Assembly (NCBI GenBank): GCA_031539425.1
Contig: JAVKLI010000077.1
Span: 1 to 57,602 of the forward strand
Direction: 5' to 3'
Source: UBA4416 sp031539425
Lineage (GTDB): Bacteria > Bacteroidota > Bacteroidia > B-17B0 > Aurantibacillaceae
Length of the DNA stretch: 57,602 bases
The position numbers and the translations under genes are program-made. Shown in pieces: positions 42,956 to 51,876 of this stretch. A model generated the notes under the pieces. The model searched no databases, was not told the DNA's origin, and saw only the letters and a program-made list of their open reading frames with translations. Each line of letters begins with the position of its first letter. Position 1 is the stretch's first letter.

Positions 42956-43966
42956 ATGATTAAAACTGATATTGCAGTAGTGGGGGCCGGGCCAGTAGGT
43001 TTATTTGCCATTTTTGAAGCTGGACTTTTAAAAATGCGTTGCCACCTTATAGATTATTTACCAAAGGCTGGAGGGCAGCTTTCAGAAATTTATCCTAAAA
43101 AACCTATATATGACATACCAGGTTTTCCTACCGTTATGGCTCAAGAGTTGGTAGATAATTTGCTACAACAAGCAGCGCCTTTTAACCCATCATTTACCTT
43201 TGGCGAACGCGTTGAAAGTGTTACTAAAAATAATGATCAATCATTTACACTTACTACTAATTTAGGCACTTCAATAGAAGCTAAAGTAATAGTAATAGCA
43301 GCTGGTTTGGGTTGTTTTGAACCACGCAAACCTGAACTACAAGGCATAGAGCAATTTGAAAATGGCAAAGGCATTAATTATATGGTGCTAGACCCTGAAG
43401 TGCACCGAAATAAAAAAGTGGTAATAGCTGGAGGTGGCGATAGCGCCTTAGATTGGGCCATATATTTAAGTGATATTTGTCAAGAATTAACCCTTGCGCA
43501 TCGCTCAGAATCCTTTAGAGGCACACCAGATAGCGTAAATAAAGTGCAACAGTTAGCAGCTAGCGGAAAAATTAAATTATTCACAAATACCAATTTAAAA
43601 TCAGTTACTGGCAATTCAACGCTTGAAAAACTAATTATTGAAGATGCTAAAACAAATGTGCAAACAACTATTGATTTAGATACCTTAATTCCATTGTTTG
43701 GATTAAGCCCTAAATTAGGCCCCATAGAGGGTTGGGGTTTAAATATAGACAAAAATGCTATTGAGGTAAATACTGAAGATTATTCAACAAACATACCTGG
43801 TATATATGCCATAGGTGATATCAATACCTATAAAAATAAATTGAAACTTATATTATGTGGTTTTCACGAAGCAGCCTTAATGGCACATAGCGCATACAAA
43901 TACATAAATCCAGGCGTAAAATATACTATGAAATATACTACTGTTAACGGAATTAATGAGTTTTAA
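42956..43966 (+). CDS. Ferredoxin-NADP reductase-like flavoprotein (thioredoxin-reductase type)
   Basis: The 336-residue protein has two Rossmann folds. VVGAGPVGLFAIFEAGLL near residue 8 binds FAD, IAGGGDSALDWAIYL near residue 158 binds NADPH, and IPGIYAIGDIN near residue 277 closes the flavin site. The GGQLSEIYPKKPIYDIPGFP stretch is typical of TrxR-like ferredoxin or flavodoxin reductases. The redox CxxC of true thioredoxin reductase is absent. It would move electrons between NADPH and ferredoxin in the cytoplasm. A sigma-54 activator gene follows 16 bases later, probably on the same transcript. Confidence 0.92.
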   Translation: MIKTDIAVVGAGPVGLFAIFEAGLLKMRCHLIDYLPKAGGQLSEIYPKKPIYDIPGFPTVMAQELVDNLLQQAAPFNPSFTFGERVESVTKNNDQSFTLTTNLGTSIEAKVIVIAAGLGCFEPRKPELQGIEQFENGKGINYMVLDPEVHRNKKVVIAGGGDSALDWAIYLSDICQELTLAHRSESFRGTPDSVNKVQQLAASGKIKLFTNTNLKSVTGNSTLEKLIIEDAKTNVQTTIDLDTLIPLFGLSPKLGPIEGWGLNIDKNAIEVNTEDYSTNIPGIYAIGDINTYKNKLKLILCGFHEAALMAHSAYKYINPGVKYTMKYTTVNGINEF

Positions 43967-43982
43967 TAAAACTATAAATTAA

Positions 43983-45233
43983 ATGAATATAGCACTTCAA
44001 TCTATAAAACAACGATTTGGTATTATAGGTCACAGCCCAATATTAGAAAGGACTTTAGAAATTGCTTGCCAAGTAGCGCCAACAGATTTAACCATACTCA
44101 TCAATGGCGAAAGTGGCACAGGTAAAGAAGTGTTTCCGCAGATTATTCACCAATACAGTGCAAAAAAACATGGTAATTACATAGCTGTAAACTGTGGTGC
44201 CATCCCCGAAGGCACTATAGATAGTGAATTGTTTGGCCATGAAAAAGGCTCTTTTACAGGCGCTAATGAAGAACGAAAGGGTTATTTTGAAGTAGCCAAT
44301 GGAGGCACCATTTTTTTAGATGAAGTGGGCGAATTGCCGCTACCAACACAAGCTCGGTTATTACGAATACTTGAAACCGGTGAATACATGCGAGTAGGTA
44401 GCAGCAAAGTGCAAAAAACAAATGTGAGAATTGTAGCAGCTACCAACATAAATTTTAATATAGCTATTGAAAAAGGGAAATTTAGAGAAGACCTTTATTA
44501 TAGACTCAACACCGTGCCAATCATTCTCCCTGCACTTAGAGATAGAAAGGAAGACATACAATTATTATTTATAAAATTTGCAAATGATTTTGCGTCAAAG
44601 TATAAAATTCCACCTATTAAATTAACCCCAGAAGCCGATGCTTTTTTAACCAATTACTATTGGCCAGGCAACATTAGGCAATTAAAAAACATTACCGAAC
44701 AAATTTCTATAATAGAAAAAGAAAGACTTATTAATGTAAACACTCTTTCTTTATACCTACCCGATTACCATTCAAATAAATTACCTGCCATTATTAACCC
44801 ATCTCAAGGGGCGCACCAACAAGGAGAAATTAACGAACGTGATATTTTATATAAAGTATTATTTGAATTAAAAAAAGAATTAGATGAATTAAAACAAACT
44901 GTTCGAAATAACATAACAAACCCTTCTATCACCGATAATTTAAATGCCATTCAGGCAATAAGTCCAACTAATATTAGTGTGCAAATTGAAAAAATTCCAA
45001 TTGAAAAACCTATAATTCAGGTTAGTTCTAATAAATCACTAACACAAGATGCTGCCATTATTACTTCCGAATCGTCTAATTTATCATTACAAGAAAGCGA
45101 AATAACGTTAATTAAAAAAGCATTAATAAAACATAAAGGACGAAGGAAAAATGCCTCACAAGATTTAGGCATAAGCGAACGAACTTTGTATAGAAAAATA
45201 TTAGATTATAATATAACCGAAGATTTTTACTAA
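43983..45233 (+). CDS. Sigma-54 interaction-domain regulator without receiver domain
   Basis: The protein has 416 residues. The AAA+ domain begins almost at the start: Walker A GESGTGKE near residue 43, the sigma-54 contact loop GSFTGA (usually GAFTGA) near residue 89, Walker B GGTIFLDEVGEL, and RLLRILETGEYMRVG. A linker of about 100 variable residues with a predicted helical part leads to a Fis-type helix-turn-helix (GRRKNASQDLGISERTLYRK). There is no N-terminal sensor, so activity must be set by expression or by a partner. It follows the flavoprotein gene closely, suggesting a link to redox state, but targets are unknown. Confidence 0.93.
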   Translation: MNIALQSIKQRFGIIGHSPILERTLEIACQVAPTDLTILINGESGTGKEVFPQIIHQYSAKKHGNYIAVNCGAIPEGTIDSELFGHEKGSFTGANEERKGYFEVANGGTIFLDEVGELPLPTQARLLRILETGEYMRVGSSKVQKTNVRIVAATNINFNIAIEKGKFREDLYYRLNTVPIILPALRDRKEDIQLLFIKFANDFASKYKIPPIKLTPEADAFLTNYYWPGNIRQLKNITEQISIIEKERLINVNTLSLYLPDYHSNKLPAIINPSQGAHQQGEINERDILYKVLFELKKELDELKQTVRNNITNPSITDNLNAIQAISPTNISVQIEKIPIEKPIIQVSSNKSLTQDAAIITSESSNLSLQESEITLIKKALIKHKGRRKNASQDLGISERTLYRKILDYNITEDFY

Positions 45234-45292
45234 AAAAATAATTTTGTTTGCTTTTTTTATTATCTTGAAAGATATTTACTAAAAATAATTTT

Positions 45293-48200
45293 ATGAAAAT
45301 TAGAAAAATTAATCTTATAGTTTCTTTTTGCTTGCTTACAACTTTGTTTGTATTGGCTCAATCTACTGATGTAAAGCCCTACAAAAAGCCAATAGTGCCA
45401 ACTTTAGATAATAGACATGCACAACCCATTATTATAAATAGTAAAGAATACGACTCTTTAAAATCAAGTGGGTTATTGTATAGATATGAACTTAGTACTA
45501 TTAGCGGCAAGGCACAATTACGCACGTTAGATTTTAGTAAACCTCAAAACAAGCCACAAGCCCGTACAGCTAATTCAAACGTTTTGCTTACAGAGTGCAT
45601 GCCTCCAGGTTACCCAGAAGGTACTAATGCTTGGTCTCCATCTATTGGTGTAGATGATGCCGTTACTTTAGTGGCTATACCATTTAGTTTTTGTTTTTAT
45701 GGAAATCAATACAATAGCTGTAGCGTGGGTACTAATGGTAATATACAATTTGGAACTCCAACCACAAATGCGTTTAGTTCAACAGGCTTCCCAATTCCGC
45801 TACCACCAAATCCATCATATAAAATGTTAGCTCCTTTTTGGGCCGATTGTGTTATAGGGGCTAATAATACCGTTACCGCTACAGTTCCAATTTTAGGTCA
45901 ACGCTATGGAAAGGTGAGAGTAGATGTGTTTGCTACTAAAATGATTGTGATATGGGATAGTATTTCGTATTACAGAGGCGGATTACCAACAACCCAGCTA
46001 TTAAATTCATTTGCATGCATATTAACTGAAGGTACAGACCAGGCCCTGCCAACGGGTAAAAATGTTTGTTTTCATTACAAACGTATGGAGTGGACTACAG
46101 GCAACGCATCAGGTGGTACTGATGGATTTGGCGGTACTGCTGCTACGGTTGGTGCTAACGCTGGAGATGGTGTTACTTTTTATCAGATAGGTAGATTTAT
46201 TAAAAATGGATTTGACTATTATGGTAATAGTAATACGCCGCCATTTAATGGCGTAAGTTGGTTAACAGGAAAACGCTTTAATTTTAATACCTGCGCTGCG
46301 CAACAAAATGTTGAGCCTATAGCTTTAGGATTGGTTACAGATTGTGACACCGTTTGTATTAGCGCGCCTACTACATTTAAAGAATCATTTCTTGGCCCGG
46401 AAATTAATCAAATTGTAAATGTTAACGTCAGTTGCGCAACCATGCCAGTAGCTGCTTTTACTGGTATTTATACCTATGGTAATGGCTCTACAGATGCTCA
46501 TATCACTATCAATCCTCAGTTTGCACTGCCAGGCTATTACACCATTCAATTATCAGCTACAGATAATGGTAGCCCTGCTCAAACTACAGTAAAATCATTT
46601 GTTGTTTTGATATTAAATGGAAGCATACCCTCAGGCACTATAGTTACTACCCCTACTTCTGGTTTATGTATAGGTGGCGTTTTTACAGCTTCTCTAGTAT
46701 TACCTCCTGGGTTTGTTGTCAATAAATTTTCTTGGAATGATAATAGCGTTACCCAATCAAATACATTTACCATTGGGGTAAACACTTTACCTAATAATTC
46801 TATTTATTGTAATTATAAAATAAATAGTTGCCAAACTACTATTTATGGCCAAGTACCTATTTCTCCTCAACCTTTTTTAAATATATTAGGTAATTATAAT
46901 TATTGCGATAATTTACCAAATACCACTTTAACTGTAAGTAATATAGGTGGTGGCAATCAAGGTAATACAACTTATACCTGGTCATCAATAACAAGCACAA
47001 CGCAACCAACCAGTCCAAATAGTAGTGTTGTTACGGTAGTAGCAGGAATCTATTCTATTACAGCTCAAAATATGCATAATTGTAAAGCAACAAATACATT
47101 AATAATCACTAAAAAAGAAGCGCCAAATTATTTATTTACTACCAATGCCAATTATCAAAACTATTTATATTGCCCAGGCATAGATTCGGCATTAATTAAA
47201 ATGTATTACGGGTCAAATTTATCACCCGTTTGCGGTTTAAAACCGGGCGCTACAAATTGTGCTAATTCGCAAACAGTTGTAAGTAGTACTACAAATAGTG
47301 TAAGCTCTGTAATAAATGTTAATCCTTTTGTTTCATTATATAAAACTAGCAGGCATCAATATTTATTTAGAGCTATTGAATTAACATCAAGAGGCTTAAA
47401 AGCTGGTAAAATTTCCGCTATAGCGTTTAATTATTCTTCAAGTCCTCCCTTTATTATAAATCAATTTCCTGGAACGTCTGTAGGTATAAAATGTACAAAT
47501 AATTTAGTTGCTACAAATAATTTCGATTTAAACACTTCTTTTTCCAATGTTTATACTGGAAATCTCACTATTAACAATGGTATTACCATAATACCATTTT
47601 CTACGCCATATTTATGGGATGGTATTTCTAATATATTAATTGACATTTGCCATGGACCAATATTTGCAGGTAATTTAGCCAATCCTCAAGCATTATATAG
47701 TAACACAAGCTATCAATCTACCACTTATTACGCCGATGATGTTAGTTCATGCGGCAAAACAACAGGAAGCGCAACCAATATGCGTCCTAATATTGTATTT
47801 TATAATTGTGAACAGTTGCAATCACCTTCACAATTTAGCTTTTCATTAACCCCTTCTTCGTCTTTAGCTGTTAATAATAGCATTGTAGACCAAGTAAAAA
47901 TTAAAGTTCCACCACAAGGTTCGGCACCAATTACGTTTACTTTAAATGTTACCAATACTGTTACGGGTTGTACAAATAATAAAGAAATAAAAATTCAATC
48001 AATACCCACTGTAGTTAATATCTCTGTAACCCCTCTAACATCTACTATATGTGAAGGGCAAGATGTTACCCTTACTTCATTTGGAGACGCAACAGGATAT
48101 ATGTGGTACTTTAAAGAAATTTTAAATTCAAATACTATTTCTACAACCCCAATCATTACTGTAAAGCCAAATCCGTTTTTAAACATATACCATGCAGTAG

Positions 48201-49066
48201 GTACGCTTTCGTGCAATGGTTACCCTATTACACCAGGCTCAGCTTCATTATCAGTTTATGTAAAACCAAAAGCTATACTTGATATTAAATTACCAAAAGA
48301 TTTTACAAAATGTCAAAATACAACAGTACAAGTTACATCTACCATTACATCATTAGTAGAAGCTAATGATGGTAAGCCGCATTCGCAAAATTGGTTAACC
48401 CTGCCTGGGCCAGTATTAGCACCTGGTGTTAATAATCAATTAACTTATTCTTTTGAATCTAATGCAAATGAAACCACATTAATTTTTGTTGCAACAGGCG
48501 TTTGTGCTTATCCTGCTAGCAATACCATAACTATTAAAAATTACCCTGATAACGCTGTATTAAATATAGTTCCGCCATTTCCAGATTCATTATGTACTAA
48601 TGTAAAAATGAACTGGTATTCACAAATTGTAAATGGAATTGGTCCAGTTAGTTTTAAGTGGTTTGATACAAAGCCGTCTCAAATTGGCACTTCTCAAAAT
48701 ATTGAAACTAATGCGCCATCAGGTTATGGTGCTCATACTTACACTGTAACATCTACAGATAGTTGCGGCTATTTTAGAATGGCTACAAAAACTATATCTA
48801 TAAAAATTTGTTCGCTTAAAGTTCCAAATATATTAACAGTAAATGATGATGGTATTAACGATGCTTTAGAAATTGAAGGAATTTTAGCCAGACCAAATAC
48901 CTCATTACAAATATTTGATAAATGGGGTCATAAAATATTTGAAACCACCAACTATAAAAACGGAGATTGGAAACCATCAAAAGATATGATAAGTGGTATA
49001 TATTACTATGTTTGTAATGCGCCTGGAGATAAGGTTTATACTGGGTTTATAACTTTGGTAAAGTAA
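45293..49066 (+). CDS. Very large secreted protein with type B (gliding-type) T9SS domain
   Basis: The protein has 1257 residues. A signal peptide (1-22, ending VLAQ) is followed by a nidogen-like region (about 95-330, CMPPGYPEGTNAWSPSIG, then FSFCFYGNQYNSCSVGTNGNI in part). A PKD-like fold comes next (about 380-440), then repeated Ig-like beta domains rich in T, N and cysteine. The last 85 residues are the CHU_C-type sorting domain: VPNILTVNDDGINDALEI, LQIFDKWGHKIFE, NGDWKP and ISGIYYYV. It is exported by type IX secretion and should be surface-bound, probably an adhesin or matrix protein. It has its own upstream AT-rich region. Confidence 0.9.
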   Translation: MKIRKINLIVSFCLLTTLFVLAQSTDVKPYKKPIVPTLDNRHAQPIIINSKEYDSLKSSGLLYRYELSTISGKAQLRTLDFSKPQNKPQARTANSNVLLTECMPPGYPEGTNAWSPSIGVDDAVTLVAIPFSFCFYGNQYNSCSVGTNGNIQFGTPTTNAFSSTGFPIPLPPNPSYKMLAPFWADCVIGANNTVTATVPILGQRYGKVRVDVFATKMIVIWDSISYYRGGLPTTQLLNSFACILTEGTDQALPTGKNVCFHYKRMEWTTGNASGGTDGFGGTAATVGANAGDGVTFYQIGRFIKNGFDYYGNSNTPPFNGVSWLTGKRFNFNTCAAQQNVEPIALGLVTDCDTVCISAPTTFKESFLGPEINQIVNVNVSCATMPVAAFTGIYTYGNGSTDAHITINPQFALPGYYTIQLSATDNGSPAQTTVKSFVVLILNGSIPSGTIVTTPTSGLCIGGVFTASLVLPPGFVVNKFSWNDNSVTQSNTFTIGVNTLPNNSIYCNYKINSCQTTIYGQVPISPQPFLNILGNYNYCDNLPNTTLTVSNIGGGNQGNTTYTWSSITSTTQPTSPNSSVVTVVAGIYSITAQNMHNCKATNTLIITKKEAPNYLFTTNANYQNYLYCPGIDSALIKMYYGSNLSPVCGLKPGATNCANSQTVVSSTTNSVSSVINVNPFVSLYKTSRHQYLFRAIELTSRGLKAGKISAIAFNYSSSPPFIINQFPGTSVGIKCTNNLVATNNFDLNTSFSNVYTGNLTINNGITIIPFSTPYLWDGISNILIDICHGPIFAGNLANPQALYSNTSYQSTTYYADDVSSCGKTTGSATNMRPNIVFYNCEQLQSPSQFSFSLTPSSSLAVNNSIVDQVKIKVPPQGSAPITFTLNVTNTVTGCTNNKEIKIQSIPTVVNISVTPLTSTICEGQDVTLTSFGDATGYMWYFKEILNSNTISTTPIITVKPNPFLNIYHAVGTLSCNGYPITPGSASLSVYVKPKAILDIKLPKDFTKCQNTTVQVTSTITSLVEANDGKPHSQNWLTLPGPVLAPGVNNQLTYSFESNANETTLIFVATGVCAYPASNTITIKNYPDNAVLNIVPPFPDSLCTNVKMNWYSQIVNGIGPVSFKWFDTKPSQIGTSQNIETNAPSGYGAHTYTVTSTDSCGYFRMATKTISIKICSLKVPNILTVNDDGINDALEIEGILARPNTSLQIFDKWGHKIFETTNYKNGDWKPSKDMISGIYYYVCNAPGDKVYTGFITLVK

Positions 49067-49383
49067 CTTTAATTTGTTTTATCACATCTTAACTTGTTAA
49101 AACAGATATTTTAGTAAAATTTATTTTTTAATTACACATAAACAATTAATCTTGTTTTGTGTGTCATATTTTGATTCCCAAAATCAGTACAGCATTTATT
49201 TTTAAATTGAAACTACTATTTTATAATAAAAACATATTTCATAACATGCAATTAATTTGAAGATTGAAACAAATATTAAAATAAAAGCTACTTTATTAAA
49301 TAGATTTTTTCACATAAATATGTAATTCATTTTAAAAATAAATATATTTGCGCCGCTTTTAAAAGCAGTTATTTAATAATAAA
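49067..49383. other. Non-coding region before the ATP synthase operon
   Basis: These 317 AT-rich bases have no credible gene. Near the left end, ACACATAAACA (49134-49144) and TGTTTTGTGT (49153-49162) form a hairpin with one bulge, a weak terminator candidate for the large secreted protein gene. The right end holds the atp promoter box described separately. Nothing else was seen. Confidence 0.5.
49343..49366 (+). promoter_or_regulatory. -7 box TATATTTG and leader palindrome of the atp operon
   Basis: TATATTTG (49343-49350) is an exact TAnnTTTG match 33 bases before the atpB ATG. The perfect palindrome GCTTTTAAAAGC (49355-49366) lies at about +1 to +10 and could be an operator. Confidence 0.45.
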
Positions 49384-50502
49384 ATGGCAATACAATCTCA
49401 TAAAAAACACCAAATGTGGAATATACTTCTAACATCGGTATTTATTTTGTTTGGATTTTGTACTTTATTGGCCAACGAAACTGAAGCGTATCATTCATCA
49501 ACGGTTACTACTTCAAATTATACTTCACAAACAGATTCATCAGCATCACATTCAGAAAAAGTAGTTGACATTACCGCCGTTGCTTTTGAACATATTTTAG
49601 ATTCCCACTCATGGCATATTGCTGGCGAAGGGCATCATTCAATTGCTATTCCATTACCCATTATTATTTATTCTTCTACAAAAGGGTTACAATGTTTTTC
49701 ATCATCAAAATTTGAGCATGGGCATGCTAGTTACAATGGCTACTCTCTTCATGAAGAGCATATCATATCCTTAGATATAAATGAAGTTATTTACGATTTA
49801 TCATTAACTAAAAATGCTGTACAGCTTATATTATCTGCTATATTTATTTTATGGCTATTTACTTCAATTGCAAACACCTATAAAAAGCAAGGCGTTACAA
49901 ATGCACCACAAGGCAAACAATCTTTTTTTGAACCACTAATAGTATTTGTAAGAGATGATATTGCTAAATCAAATATTGGAAACGGATATGAAAAATTTAC
50001 ACCTTATTTACTTACTGTTTTTTTTCTAGTACTAACTAATAATGTATTTGGATTAATTCCTATTAGCGCAAATTTAACAGGTAATATTGCTTTTACATTG
50101 GTGTTATCTGTAGGAACTTTAATAATAACAAATATTAATGGCAACAAACATTACTGGCATCATTTACTGTTGCCGCCTTGCCCAAAATGGTTGTATCCTA
50201 TTTTAATACCATTAGAAATTGTGGGTGTGTTTTCAAAACCATTTGCGTTAATGATTCGTTTATTTGCTAACATTACAGCAGGGCATATTATTGTTATTTC
50301 ATTAATAGGGATCATATTTGTATTTAAAACTTATTATATAGCCCCTGTATCTGTTGCATTTACATTGTTTATAGATGTTTTAGAGTGTTTGGTTGCATTA
50401 TTACAAGCTTATATTTTTACAATGCTTACAGCGTTATTTATTGGTACCGCCGTAGCAGAGCCTCACCATGAAGGCGATGGAGAACATACCACAAAACATT
50501 AA
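49384..50502 (+). CDS. atpB: ATP synthase F0 subunit a
   Basis: Subunit a forms the proton half-channels. The 372 residues exceed the roughly 250 of E. coli because of a Bacteroidota-type N-terminal extension: a signal-like hydrophobic segment (residues 12-28) and a His/Ser-rich periplasmic stretch (to about 135). The membrane part ends with the essential arginine in ALMIRLFANITAGHII near residue 295 and a His-rich tail. The gene opens the operon atpB-E-F-H-A-G. There is no atpI in front within the window. Confidence 0.95.
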   Translation: MAIQSHKKHQMWNILLTSVFILFGFCTLLANETEAYHSSTVTTSNYTSQTDSSASHSEKVVDITAVAFEHILDSHSWHIAGEGHHSIAIPLPIIIYSSTKGLQCFSSSKFEHGHASYNGYSLHEEHIISLDINEVIYDLSLTKNAVQLILSAIFILWLFTSIANTYKKQGVTNAPQGKQSFFEPLIVFVRDDIAKSNIGNGYEKFTPYLLTVFFLVLTNNVFGLIPISANLTGNIAFTLVLSVGTLIITNINGNKHYWHHLLLPPCPKWLYPILIPLEIVGVFSKPFALMIRLFANITAGHIIVISLIGIIFVFKTYYIAPVSVAFTLFIDVLECLVALLQAYIFTMLTALFIGTAVAEPHHEGDGEHTTKH

Positions 50503-50538
50503 AACAAATAAACTAACAACAACTAAAAACAAAACAAT

Positions 50539-50745
50539 ATGACAGGAAGTATAGCAGCAATAGGAGCAGGCTTAGCAGTAATAGGAGCCGGAATTGGAAT
50601 TGGAAAAATTGGAGGACACGCAATGGACGCTATTGCACGTCAGCCAGAAGCAACATCAAAAATTCAAACTGTGATGCTTATTGCATCTGCATTAATTGAA
50701 GGTGTAGCCTTATTTGGTGTGGTAGTGGCATTAATGTCTAAATAA
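50539..50745 (+). CDS. atpE: ATP synthase F0 subunit c
   Basis: The 68-residue hairpin of two membrane helices has glycine-rich GAGLAVIGAGIGIGKIGG in helix 1, the ARQPE loop, and the ion-carrying glutamate in ALIEGVALFG near residue 54 of helix 2. The glutamine usually needed for sodium binding in helix 1 is absent, so protons are likely carried. About ten copies form the rotor ring. A strong hairpin follows directly (50753-50787), which could hold back expression of the genes after it. Confidence 0.96.
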   Translation: MTGSIAAIGAGLAVIGAGIGIGKIGGHAMDAIARQPEATSKIQTVMLIASALIEGVALFGVVVALMSK

Positions 50746-50752
50746 TAATTTA

Positions 50753-50787
50753 AACAACGCTTTGAGAAATTCAAAGCGTTGTTTTTT
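50753..50787 (+). terminator. Perfect 13-bp hairpin with T-tail between atpE and atpF
   Basis: AACAACGCTTTGA (50753-50765), loop GAAAT, and the exact complement TCAAAGCGTTGTT (50771-50783) are followed by TTTT. It starts 7 bases after the atpE stop and ends before the atpF ATG at 50810. It should act as a leaky terminator or as an RNA-stabilising 3' end for atpE. It also shows that the TTG at 50762, inside the stem, is not the atpF start. Confidence 0.85.
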
Positions 50788-50809
50788 ATTACCTCAAAAT
50801 TTCAAATTT

Positions 50810-51325
50810 ATGACACAATTATTTATTTTATCCGGATTGATAGAACCTGCAGTAGGCTTACTGTTTTGGACATCCTTAACATTTATTTTACTCTTAATTT
50901 TACTTCGTAAATTTGCATGGCGTCCTATATTAAACGCTATCAAACAACGCGAACAGGGTATTACAGAAGCTTTAGCTAGTGCTAAAAATGCGCAATCTGA
51001 AATGCAAGCGCTTAAAGCCAGTAACGATAAAATATTAAAAGAAGCTCGTGAAGAAAGAGATAAAATATTAAAAGAAGCTAAAGATACTAGTAGTAACATG
51101 ATTGCTGAGGCTAAAAAGAAAGCTGAAATAGAAGCTAACAATGTGTTAAAAGCTGCTACAGAACAAATTCAAAACGAAAAAAATAAAGCAATAGAAACAT
51201 TAAAGTTAGAAGTAACTAATATATCCATTTCTATAGCTGAAAAAATATTACAGTCAGAACTAAGTTCTAAGGATAAGCAAAAAGAATTGGTTAACACCTA
51301 TTTAAAAGATATTAAACTTAATTAA
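50810..51325 (+). CDS. atpF: ATP synthase F0 subunit b
   Basis: The protein has 171 residues from the ATG at 50810, chosen over a TTG at 50762 that lies inside the intercistronic hairpin. One membrane helix (about residues 10-33, GLIEPAVGLLFWTSLTFILL) is followed by a long charged helix, the peripheral stalk, with the AWRPILNAIKQRE start typical of AtpF. It links subunit a to delta and alpha. It lies downstream of the c-subunit hairpin and 5 bases before atpH. Confidence 0.95.
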   Translation: MTQLFILSGLIEPAVGLLFWTSLTFILLLILLRKFAWRPILNAIKQREQGITEALASAKNAQSEMQALKASNDKILKEAREERDKILKEAKDTSSNMIAEAKKKAEIEANNVLKAATEQIQNEKNKAIETLKLEVTNISISIAEKILQSELSSKDKQKELVNTYLKDIKLN

Positions 51326-51330
51326 TAACA

Positions 51331-51864
51331 ATGGCTACTGCGGCGAGATATGCAAAAACAGCAATATCACTTGCTATAGAAAAAAATAAATTAGAAGATT
51401 TATTTACAGATATTCTTTATATTAAAGAGGTATGTAACGTATCGTCTGATTTTATTCAGTTTATTAATAATCCAATTATCAACTCAGATAAAAAATCTAA
51501 AACCATACAAACTATTTTTGATAAAAAAATATCAACTTTTACATTAGATTTTTTAAACCTTGTATTTGAAAAAAACAGAGAAAAATTAGTGCCAGAAATT
51601 AGTAATGAAATTATTAAACAATATCATTTACATAAAGGAATAATCGCTGTTACTCTTACATCAGCTTATGCTATAGATGATAAGGAAAAAAACGATTTAA
51701 AATTAGTACTTCAAAAACAATTAAATAAAACCATCGAACTTACCGAAAAAATAAAACCAAATTTAATAGGTGGGTTTATATTAGACGTAGATGGAAAACA
51801 GCTAAACATGTCTGTAAGCAACAGATTACATACATTAAAGAAACAATTAATTCAATCAAAATAA
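51331..51864 (+). CDS. atpH: ATP synthase F1 subunit delta
   Basis: The 177-residue protein has an N-terminal six-helix domain (ARYAKTAISLAIEKNKLEDLF) and a C-terminal domain ending in the conserved IGGFILDVDGKQLNMSVSNRLHTLKKQL region (GGFIL near residue 147). It joins the peripheral stalk to the alpha/beta head. It lies between atpF (5 bases) and atpA (12 bases). Confidence 0.94.
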   Translation: MATAARYAKTAISLAIEKNKLEDLFTDILYIKEVCNVSSDFIQFINNPIINSDKKSKTIQTIFDKKISTFTLDFLNLVFEKNREKLVPEISNEIIKQYHLHKGIIAVTLTSAYAIDDKEKNDLKLVLQKQLNKTIELTEKIKPNLIGGFILDVDGKQLNMSVSNRLHTLKKQLIQSK

Positions 51865-51876
51865 ATAATATTCATT

